Shown in pieces: positions 30,301 through 37,976 of a stretch of DNA of 64,000 nucleotides; the stretch's first letter is position 1; each line of letters opens with the position of its first letter. Below the pieces are notes generated by a model that was given only the letters and a program-made list of their open reading frames with translations, was not told the DNA's origin and did no database searches. The stretch is taken from NCBI GenBank assembly GCA_949358305.1, contig OX442314.1, positions 58,289,369 to 58,353,368 on the forward strand, given 5' to 3'. This DNA is from Strigamia acuminata (Eukaryota > Arthropoda > Chilopoda > Geophilomorpha > Linotaeniidae). The translations under genes and the position numbers were made by a program.

Positions 30301-30864
30301 AATCAGTGGCCAGCGTTAAAAATGATTGAGACATTGCCCAAAAACATTAATTCAACATACAAGAAATTATTTAAGCAAGTGTTTCATCAACAAATAATAA
30401 TTTCAGCTATTTCACCAACAAAGAATAGGAAGGATAAGAAAAAGTCGCGTCTTCCGCGACCAACTGGTAAAGCTACGGTGCCAAAAGCAAGTGCGCAAAC
30501 AACACCTTCGACCGTGTCTGTTCCAGCAACACAGCCTATTTCCAATCCAGTGGCGCAAACACCAGTTGCGCAACCAGTTCCGCAAGCAAAAACTCCTAAT
30601 TCTTCACCAGTTCGTGTTTCAGTGCCGTTTAGAACTAAGCGACGACATTCGCTAATTCCAATTCTAACAAGGAAAAGAGGACGACCACGCAAAATTGCGA
30701 TTACTCCTGTTCTTTCTCCTAATGCAAGACGTGCCATTGCTACTCGAACCAGAGCTAAGGTAAAGGATCCCACCTTGGTACCCAAAACTCCTCCGTGGTT
30801 ACCGCCAAGGTATGCAGGACATTTAAAAACATGGACATTTCCGAAACGTTTGAAATCGCAATGA
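27247..30864 (+). CDS. Gypsy pol: protease, reverse transcriptase, RNase H
   Basis: 1205 codons; the frame is open from 27238. Protease LLDSGAQTCAMS is at about 226. RT spans about 575-790, with the DFRPIN block, MPFGPINGPATLQR and catalytic YIDD near 725. RNase H starts with TDASYSGLG near 875. After about 1050 it becomes a Pro/Thr/Lys-rich linker with a canonical AT-hook core KRGRPRK near 1140. The frame ends at TGA 30862-30864, yet the same frame is open again straight after and leads to integrase. Confidence 0.93.
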   Translation: MAQDEEGLVVPSGKYKLASHLSHLFQGIQKTGKRYRPEAREAGRARPQVIKPARSAKRLDSVRRATPLINLSENNSKQVNSTTSSTSITPQEYKLRDSVVSSLSSPSSTNIIAAKTPVLQTAVSKTAPGTTSKSAVLQPVVLIKDSKLTSVSNITKTVPNLASTPSFDATNKPEELISPMTVAFVMLSPEEMKENPEPIIEITRADRLRQEAPCVKISWANVSFTALLDSGAQTCAMSEDLFQQLHEKMGLEFIHLHEKVQVASGQTVTSKKSVQLALRAPLGVVKFVCLVMPDATIDLILGRDFCLAVGLATDHAKSQWGLAGSNEIRKFMTYEDAKKSESILVLPIAQEAVENSEKILKPISEIVPSKTLKKPPNITELNCLLLMHRPLKEEIFEYPNDDSQRQVKRIKNRQQDEWSNIWSPKRKENIKIPSKIKKTISHKITLSQFRRLRRLRRKINVIRPIAKQLIAQRAKDLDDKKKLIDNNTISAQINNGENDSKSNVNNINFLRYQPSHDPTDLDWIYHQLWNKLTVSQIKLLIETLQPISQIFREEIGLCNNTEYEVNLKPDFRPIHVPVRPVNPAKKAIIDKYIDKKLKQGIIQRSKSDCAVAPVVVPKKTGEWRTAMDFRPINAQTIPDVYPLPDIDNIFAYLGGAHWFSIIDGREAFHQIGVRKGDERYLAFITHRGLFEYVRMPFGPINGPATLQRAMNKTLAKYLYKFVFVYIDDVIIFSRTFEEHVQHLRLVLEELFNAGFTMNASKTELCQKKLEVLGHIVESGQISPNPKKVSAIQNYPAPTNLRELQRFKGMVGYYQSFIANFSKTSEVFRPLLKKDAVWKWTDAQQLAFDYLKDQIAIPTLKRRFPSWKKPFILQTDASYSGLGTALMQLDDAGRRIPIAFASRGLNSAEKNYNVTEIECLAAVWAVKRFRAYLEMMPFFLESDHQSLLWLFQQREPTGRLARWVLSLSDYKFTFLHCSGCKNRVADALSRAPVDPPEVDDEDDSPKVDEACYLAFFDDCNQWPALKMIETLPKNINSTYKKLFKQVFHQQIIISAISPTKNRKDKKKSRLPRPTGKATVPKASAQTTPSTVSVPATQPISNPVAQTPVAQPVPQAKTPNSSPVRVSVPFRTKRRHSLIPILTRKRGRPRKIAITPVLSPNARRAIATRTRAKVKDPTLVPKTPPWLPPRYAGHLKTWTFPKRLKSQ
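30862..30864 (+). other. In-frame TGA between RNase H linker and integrase
   Basis: Context CAA TGA GTT. Frame is the same before and after, with similar Pro/Lys-rich composition on both sides. Either a nonsense mutation or a site of readthrough. Confidence 0.7.
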
Positions 30865-33003
30865 GTTGGACAGAAGAAGGCCCTGAAATCTTCAGTGCCC
30901 TCTCATGTATTAAAACCCAAACCTATCCCTACCAATAAATCAATTCCAACTCCTGTTCTTGCCCATATTCCAATTCCTGCACCTATTCCAACACCTCCCA
31001 CCAGTTCTATTCCCAGCATTCCACGTAAAATTATACCGACTAAAATTCCCGTGCCTATTACTCAACCTAGCGTGCGGCTACGTGCTCCTTTCACAGCTTC
31101 CCAATCATCCACATCTGATGATTTAGTCGCTAAAATAAGACGAAATTTTCGCAAATTAACTGGGATTCCTACCCCAATTTCACAACCTAATACGCATAGG
31201 AGACCTACTCCTAAATCAATTCTAAAACCACCTCCCAAACCTTCCATTTTACCCACTTCCTCTCCAACTCCTTCCATTCCCTTTCCTGATTTTCCAATTC
31301 CTATCCCCTCCCCACCTTCGGGGCCTGTGATGTTTGATCCAGGAGCGGGACCATCAGGCCAACAACGCCCTGGTGGCTACGTTGAGGAGACGGAGTCGGA
31401 TTCCTCGTCGTCCGATGAAAGTTTTGGACCCATTCGGGACGTGACGCCGTTGGAACAACATTTGGTGCCTCATCGAGTAACACCAAGAGCGTCACCGAGA
31501 CTGCGGCCACGAGCTAATCGAACAATGACCGAGGAGGAAGAAGTGTTAACCGAAGCCGAACAACAAGCTGAGCGGGAACACGATCCACCAATCGAGCATC
31601 CGCCATTTGAACTATTGCCGACTGCTGCCGAAGTTATAGCTGCGCAACAACGAGATCCCTGGTCGCGTGAGATAATTTATTATTTAACCGCCCAAATGTT
31701 ACCCGTAGATCCCGATGAAGCTAAGAAAATCAAGGCTGATGCGCAGAACTTAGGCATGTACAAGCAAATGTTATGCAAATTCTCTCCAGTTCACATTAAT
31801 GACATTCGAAAAAAGCGACAGATTTATCTCCCTTTAGAATTAAGAGAAAGGTATTTTCGCGCATTGCATTACCCTCCAGTAGTTGGGCATATGGGCCGCG
31901 AAAGAACAATGCAAAGATTAAAATCACGCGTATATTGGCCAAAAATGCGCGAAGATGTTAATACCTGGATCCAAGTTTGCGAGGCCTGTCAGCGCTCAAA
32001 GCCATTAAATCGTTTACCGTATGGAAAAATGATAATGTCCCGAACGCGCCGCCTTTTTTCCGCCATTTATATAGATTATTATGGCAAGAAGCCACGTTCT
32101 GTAGAAGGTCACTGTTACGCATTTGTAATGGTAGACTCAGCTAGCCGTTGGTTAGATGTTCGACTTACAGAAGATTCTACTATTGCCACTACCATCGCGC
32201 AAATTAAAAAATTTACGCAGCGCTGGGGTTTTCCCAAAATAATTATCAGTGATAACGCCCCTGCGTTTAGATCTCCAACTTTTCGCAACCAAATTCAGCA
32301 ATTAGGCGCCACAAATAGGTATACCGCCGCGTATCACCCGCAGGGAAACATCGCGGAGAGGCTGAATCAATCGTTAAAGAATTGCATTCTTGCGTATATC
32401 GACGATCATACGCGCTGGGATGTAAATATCGGGTATTTTGTGTTAGCTATTAATTCAGCGTATCAAATTTCCCTAAAGTATTCCCTATTTAAAATGGTTA
32501 CTGGACAGGAAGCTCGATTCCCGGGCGACCTGGACAGTGACTCAGAAGACGGTGAACCCCTACCCCCAGTTGAGGCAGAAAATTTACACGAGCAAATGCG
32601 AATTATGCGAGAACGCGCGATCAGCAACTTGCGCGAATCCCAAATTCGACATAAAAAATGGTTCGATTTAAAAAGGCGACCCCACGATTTCCGTCCAGGA
32701 GATTGGGTAACTTTGCGCAATCGACAGCCATCTTCTGCTGATAAACAGTTTGCCGCCGGGTTGCGCCAAAGAACCGAAGGAATTTACCTTATACACAAAT
32801 TGGTGGGCCCAAATACTGTCATCCTAATGGATGAAAATGGTCAGAAAACTCAACCATATAATGTCGTTGAACTAAGACATTGGTATTTTGCCGATGCCAA
32901 CTCTTTAACATTAGCTGACGTAATTGTTATCGATAAACATGTTGAAATTTTCACTTTTCATACTCTCGATATCTTTACAGCATATTTTCTTTCTTTCAAA
33001 TAA
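30865..33003 (+). CDS. Gypsy integrase ORF
   Basis: First ATG at 30895 gives 702 codons. Residues 1-220 are Pro-rich (repeats of PIP/PTP) and acidic. Zinc-binding HHCC region: HYPPVVGH near 325 and CEACQRSK near 361. Catalytic core: IDYYGK (Asp ~392), SDNAPAF (Asp ~452), NIAERLNQS (Glu ~487), which gives D-D-35-E spacing. The C-terminal stretch has a GPY/F-like GPNTVIL. It inserts the cDNA into the host genome. Confidence 0.93.
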   Translation, partial: VGQKKALKSSVPSHVLKPKPIPTNKSIPTPVLAHIPIPAPIPTPPTSSIPSIPRKIIPTKIPVPITQPSVRLRAPFTASQSSTSDDLVAKIRRNFRKLTGIPTPISQPNTHRRPTPKSILKPPPKPSILPTSSPTPSIPFPDFPIPIPSPPSGPVMFDPGAGPSGQQRPGGYVEETESDSSSSDESFGPIRDVTPLEQHLVPHRVTPRASPRLRPRANRTMTEEEEVLTEAEQQAEREHDPPIEHPPFELLPTAAEVIAAQQRDPWSREIIYYLTAQMLPVDPDEAKKIKADAQNLGMYKQMLCKFSPVHINDIRKKRQIYLPLELRERYFRALHYPPVVGHMGRERTMQRLKSRVYWPKMREDVNTWIQVCEACQRSKPLNRLPYGKMIMSRTRRLFSAIYIDYYGKKPRSVEGHCYAFVMVDSASRWLDVRLTEDSTIATTIAQIKKFTQRWGFPKIIISDNAPAFRSPTFRNQIQQLGATNRYTAAYHPQGNIAERLNQSLKNCILAYIDDHTRWDVNIGYFVLAINSAYQISLKYSLFKMVTGQEARFPGDLDSDSEDGEPLPPVEAENLHEQMRIMRERAISNLRESQIRHKKWFDLKRRPHDFRPGDWVTLRNRQPSSADKQFAAGLRQRTEGIYLIHKLVGPNTVILMDENGQKTQPYNVVELRHWYFADANSLTLADVIVIDKHVEIFTFHTLDIFTAYFLSFK

Positions 33004-33019
33004 TTTCCCAAATTATTTT

Positions 33020-33020
<1 letters not shown>

Positions 33021-33076
<56 letters not shown>
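33021..33076 (+). repeat. Poly(A)56 tract inside the gypsy element
   Basis: 56 uninterrupted A residues 18 bp after the integrase stop. It could be a captured mRNA-like 3' end or a replication-derived homopolymer. Confidence 0.97.
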
Positions 33077-33077
<1 letters not shown>

Positions 33078-33827
33078 ACGGAATAATCCGGTGTAAATCT
33101 ATGTAAATCTATCTTTATTTATCTTCATTTAATTTTCGTTTATTTAAGAATTCACCTTCTTATTTCTTATATTCTTTTATGTTAATTTATGTTTTACATT
33201 TTATGTTTTTATGTTTAATGTTAAATATTTAAATATTTAATGTTTTATGTTTATGGTTCACCGCAATGAAAAAGACTAAGTCCATTTCAAACAGGGACTG
33301 TTTATGTCGCCAGAGTGCGCAATACGAATATAATCTCTAACAATAACACGTGCTCGCTTTTCAAGTTGATTTAAATTATTCAATTAGTTTAATTTATGTA
33401 CATGTTATCCAAATTAATGTTTCGTGTATTGAATTATTATTTGTTTGTGTCACCAATCCTTTTAAAACATTCGTAATCTTAAGTTTACAACGATAACACT
33501 CTTCGTGAACTTCTACCAATTAACACCGAAAGGCGCTCTTCTATATAAATTAGTTAGAGTCTAGTCTCGAACCCCGATCTGTATACACATGTGCGAAATT
33601 CCAATGTGACTCGAATGTTCGAGAACAACTTTCACACGGATAACATCTCCATTAACTTGTGTATTTGTGCGTCCTTATTGTTTCGTCGTGTGCGCGTTCA
33701 TCTGTGCGCCCGGTAAACTGTGAGTATCGTTTGTTGAACGTATTTGTCTGTTGAATATATTTATATAAACACTTGCCTCCATCGGAAATAGGCACATTCT
33801 CCTACGTGCTCTCGTATTGAAACCAAC
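33077..33827 (+). promoter_or_regulatory. Intergenic spacer with internal TATA box
   Basis: Non-coding between integrase and ORF3. CTATATAAATTAG at 33541-33553 is a good TATA box about 280 bp upstream of the ORF3 start, so ORF3 may have its own promoter. Confidence 0.45.
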
Positions 33828-35630
33828 ATGGCCTCCGACGGCAGGGGAGATGTTCCGAGTTTAGCGATGGAAGTGAACTTCCCCAGTCATGAAATCTGCC
33901 CCGTTTGCTCGGGATATGGAGAGGAGACGGACCCACCTCGAGCCCCCTGTCGATGTCGGGCTTGTAATGGAACCGGAGATTTGCGGCGGGATGTGTTTGT
34001 GTTTTGGATGCGGCAATTGTATGAATGGGCCCTATATTATCATCAGCGGGACCGGCTTACTGTCGAGGACATTGCGTACCCGCCATTTAGACCATTGAAC
34101 GGGAGTCCGGCAGCTATTTTAAGATTCCAGACGACACATCGTTGGTATTGGCGTCAGGCGCGGAGGATTGCACGAATGAATCATATGGTGCCCCGACGAT
34201 GGATATATCCTGCGCATGAATTCGTCCCGGTTGTCGATGCATCAATTCCAAGTCCATCAACTGACAACATTGAGGAACCTACTAGTGACGTCCTTGCGCA
34301 GGCTATTGCGCAGTTATCCGGTTTGGCCATCAAGGACAACGACGATTGGGACAAAGATGAGGATGAGGACTCATTTTTAACTGGAATCTCGATGAACGTT
34401 ACACAGGAGATAGGTGATCCAGGAGATGAAGTTCATGAAAAAATCGAGCAGGGTCGGGCGTGCCTACCGTCAGTGCGAGACGACGACTCGCTATTTAGCA
34501 TCACCCCACCACTCGTCGACATGCGGGAGGAAGTTATTGCTGAGACCCCAGTTGGGCAGATCCAGAACATCCAGAAGGGGGAGCGACGGGCGAGAGATCC
34601 CCGAGTCGCGAATTTGCCTTCCTCACCAGCGCGGGAACCCCCATTGAACATTCAGGGGACTGAACCGGATGCTCCAACTGCTGGACTTGCGCAGGGCCCG
34701 TCTGTTATCGTAGCACCAAAATCTAAGATTCCTGTTTTGGTCACCTATTCACGAGTGTCTATGCCTCGTATTCCTGTTGCGACCTGCGCACCTTTGCCAG
34801 CTGCCATCCCAGTAGCCACTGCGCAACAATCAGCTTCTGCTGAGGAGCCACCGGAAGAACGAACGCAAGCAGAATTAGACGAGGAACAGGCCGCCATTAT
34901 GCTGGCCACCTTCGGCGATTTGGTTACTGACCAATATGGAGTAAGCGCAAAACCCGTACACACTTTCGACATACTCGAGGACTTGTTAAACCAGTATGAG
35001 GTAAATATGGGCACTGAGGGTCCGGGGGCGGCATCAATTCGGTTCCACATGGAGCGCCGCGCATGGATGGCCATGATTAGCTTCATGATGGACCGAGACT
35101 TTCGTATTTTCCGGGCTGACCACCGTACCATTTTTGAGGAGATGCTTTTGCGGATTCGACACATGGCCAATCAAATTCAGCATCGTTTGAGCCAGTCTGA
35201 CATGTGCGATCTGAGTAGCGCACTAGAATTATTAACTTGGATGATGCATGACGAAATTTCCCGATTACTTTATAGAACCCAGGAGCAACGTACTCGTCAG
35301 CGCGCAAAAGATGCGCAACAGGATAAAGCAGATGAAAAGAAATATAAGGCTGCTCAGAAATTGATTGCTGAACATCGAGCGGAAACCGACAGAAAAGCTG
35401 TGGAGGAAGCTAGTAAGAAAGAATTCAAGCGAAGACGCGAACAAGCTCGTTTGATGGAATTACGAGAAATCCGACGTTCCCCTGACTATCATTATGTCTT
35501 TTTCCCGGCGTCTTCAGCTCGTTCTGGTCAGGTTGAGTGGGATGAATCCCAACCATTCATTACTTTAGAACTTCTCCCAAGTCTCATTTCTCATGCCACA
35601 ACCGCTTGCCATTTCTCCAATGAAGAATAA
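33828..35630 (+). CDS. Gypsy ORF3, unknown protein with DnaJ-type Cys motif
   Basis: 600 codons with a plausible start (AACATGG). Residues ~24-52 carry CPVCSGYG and CRACNGTG, two CxxCxGxG-type modules as in DnaJ zinc-binding domains. An aromatic/basic segment follows (WYWRQARRIARM), then an acidic-Pro-rich middle, a helical region (~385-470), and a Lys/Glu/Gln-rich probable coiled coil (~475-560). No signal peptide or membrane helix, so it is not a typical env. Position suggests an accessory protein. I do not recognise the family. Confidence 0.8.
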   Translation: MASDGRGDVPSLAMEVNFPSHEICPVCSGYGEETDPPRAPCRCRACNGTGDLRRDVFVFWMRQLYEWALYYHQRDRLTVEDIAYPPFRPLNGSPAAILRFQTTHRWYWRQARRIARMNHMVPRRWIYPAHEFVPVVDASIPSPSTDNIEEPTSDVLAQAIAQLSGLAIKDNDDWDKDEDEDSFLTGISMNVTQEIGDPGDEVHEKIEQGRACLPSVRDDDSLFSITPPLVDMREEVIAETPVGQIQNIQKGERRARDPRVANLPSSPAREPPLNIQGTEPDAPTAGLAQGPSVIVAPKSKIPVLVTYSRVSMPRIPVATCAPLPAAIPVATAQQSASAEEPPEERTQAELDEEQAAIMLATFGDLVTDQYGVSAKPVHTFDILEDLLNQYEVNMGTEGPGAASIRFHMERRAWMAMISFMMDRDFRIFRADHRTIFEEMLLRIRHMANQIQHRLSQSDMCDLSSALELLTWMMHDEISRLLYRTQEQRTRQRAKDAQQDKADEKKYKAAQKLIAEHRAETDRKAVEEASKKEFKRRREQARLMELREIRRSPDYHYVFFPASSARSGQVEWDESQPFITLELLPSLISHATTACHFSNEE

Positions 35631-35648
35631 GGATGTCTCCAGTTCAGC

Positions 35649-35909
35649 ATGTCCATTCCCGCTCAGCGACAGCTTTTCCGAGCTTTGGCCATTGCTGATT
35701 TGCGCATGCCCCAGTCGGAGGCTGAACCACTGCTACGTCTACTCTACCGAAGGTATGGTGAATACTTCCTACAACATTGTTGCTTTGAAATAAATCGACA
35801 CGGGGCCCGCACCTTCAGAGACGTCCAGCGTGTCGTGGTGGAGGTCGCCTATAATATGTTACGATATTTCCGCGGTCTTCCGCACCACCAAATGTTGGAA
35901 TTTGAGTAG
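35649..35909 (+). CDS. Small ORF after ORF3
   Basis: 86 codons starting 18 nt after ORF3 (MSIPAQRQLFRALAIADL...), basic and helical in character, ending GLPHHQMLEFE. Composition matches ORF3, and it could be its former C terminus or a separate accessory gene. No family recognised. Confidence 0.45.
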   Translation: MSIPAQRQLFRALAIADLRMPQSEAEPLLRLLYRRYGEYFLQHCCFEINRHGARTFRDVQRVVVEVAYNMLRYFRGLPHHQMLEFE

Positions 35910-37639
35910 AGGAATAAATTTCAACCTTGACACTTTTGCAACCAAAGGTATGGATTTTCAATGATGTGTTGAATTTTGAAGCCTTCGCCCTAGAAAACAT
36001 CTCCGCGAGAGCGAGAGTTTGGGTCATTCTCTCATTTTAGCGCAGTATTTGAATTCCATATACTTTCGTTGCGCAACTTTACGTTGACCAACTATATTAT
36101 TTTTTATAAATAAAGTGATTTAATCATCGTTAAATTGTCCAATTGCACCACCGGATCGTGGATCTCCGTGCCCCTATTAAATTACCTCCACGAAAGTGTC
36201 GAGTTCGGGCTGTGTGCATCTTTAAAATTCATGGTATCCACAAGAAAATGTTTATTCTCATCTTTATGTCCCATGTTAAGTGTCTAAAATTGTGAGAATC
36301 ATCCCCGAAAATTGGAGAAGACATCAAATCAAAAGGTTCAGTTCTACTGCGCGCCTCGTAAAACATCTCCGCGTGAGCGTGAGTTAGGGCACTGTTTTAA
36401 CTTTTCCTACCTAGATGTCTAAAAAATTCATTCATCTTAAGTGTTAAAATTCACGTAAAATCCTTACAAACTGCTAAGATTCATCTTTAATGTTTCATGT
36501 TTAAGTGCGCAATATTTTCAACCACCTGTGATAATTCTTACTCGTGAGTAACATTTAATTTCATTATGTTAATTGTTTAAGTTTAATCAGTGCTTCGGAA
36601 CCGAACTGTTGGCCGGACAATTGGACCTTTATGTGTTTCAAGTGCTTCGATTATTAATATTATTCTTTAATTACGTTTAAATTTTATTTAATGTCTTTAT
36701 AATTATATTATTATTATTATTTAGCGCCATTTCAATTTAATATAATCATTTCAGAATTCTAAGATTTCTTGTTTAATATTCCAGAAATTAAGGATTTAAT
36801 TATGTTTACGTTAAATTTTCTTTATTATTTCTTTAAATAATTATTCTGAAATGATTCAAATCAAAAATGTTTTCTAATCATCCAATGTTTAAAAATTTAT
36901 TGATAACTGTGATAATTGTTAATTCTATTTATGAAAGTTTAATTTTTCAAGTGTTTTTCAGCAAATTATGTGATATTTCCGTGGCAATACGGGTCGTATT
37001 GTGCGCGCGGGTATTTGTTAATTTTCCATGATTTTCTATATTTGTTTTTTGTTTCCTCAGTTTAGAATCAATAATGTCAATAATCCTTACCAATTATGCG
37101 CAAAGTTTCGCGCATTTCCTATCCTTAATTGAACAAATCATTCCTGTGTATCATACTTACCTAATGCAGATCGCATTGTTTCGTATTACCTACCTTTTTG
37201 TTTGTTTTTAGCGCAATTACGCGCCAGTACCTAAAAAATTTAACAAATTACCCAATCTGACCTAATAAATCCTTGTCTGATTCCTGATAAATTCTCATGT
37301 GTCGACTCTTTTACTCGTTTCATTTAAAATTGTTGAGAATCTTTATTCGTTGATTTTAAAAGCAAAAAGTCTAAATATAATTTAGCAAAAAGTTCAAAAT
37401 ATTATTCCACAAAATATTTAATTTAATTTATAGAGAATTAAACAAATGTACAATTATCATCCCGTCCGTCCCAGGTATTCGTCGGCCCTTTTAGGTTTAG
37501 TGTGCGCCCTCCTTGTATTGTCCCTGTGTCGTCCTGTGAATTTGAGTAAGATTTTTGAAATACCATTGTGAATTTATAATTTAAGATAATTTAATGCCAA
37601 ATATTTTACAAATTGCATTATTGTTTCCAATTTTGATTT
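35910..37639 (+). other. Long non-coding 3' region of the gypsy element
   Basis: About 1.7 kb before Copia-B, continuing at 42973-43147. AT-rich, with an AATAAA at about 36110 and scattered TGCGCA hexamers. No ORF of note. Confidence 0.6.
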
Positions 37640-37644
37640 ATGAT

Positions 37645-37849
37645 TGTTAGATTTAATCTATTGTTACAAATTATCAAAGGTTTTAACGTTATCAAATGTG
37701 TGAACGTTGCACGCACGTAATGCACGTGCAATTGAATTGTTGTAAAATTTACCGTAAAGTAAAGACGTGTTATTTTATGTTCCCGTTACAACGTGCGTTT
37801 TCATTACTTGGACATTCGAAATCTTTGTGGAACCGAATAGGAACCAACA
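37645..37849 (+). repeat. Copia-B 5' LTR
   Basis: 205 bp, TGTTAG...CCAACA. Confidence 0.95.
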
Positions 37850-37850
37850 A

Positions 37851-37863
37851 GTGGTAGCAGAAG
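37851..37863 (+). promoter_or_regulatory. Copia-B primer binding site (tRNA-iMet 3' end)
   Basis: GTGGTAGCAGAAG follows the LTR. TGGTAGCAGA is complementary to the CCA end of initiator tRNA-Met, a site used by many copia elements. This differs from Copia-A, which targets the anticodon arm. Confidence 0.75.
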
Positions 37864-37976
37864 GCCGGTTTTTCTTCGAAAAGAAGTATCCACGGCACTC
37901 AGACGACATTTTTCGAAGATTCGAGTGAGAACGAAGTGCGCACGTGACGGAATTCGAAAATCGGACGTCGTGAAAA

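Noticed and set aside
33828-35630. Retroviral-type env gene
   Set aside because: No signal peptide, cleavage site or membrane helix; the Cys motifs resemble DnaJ-type zinc binding instead.
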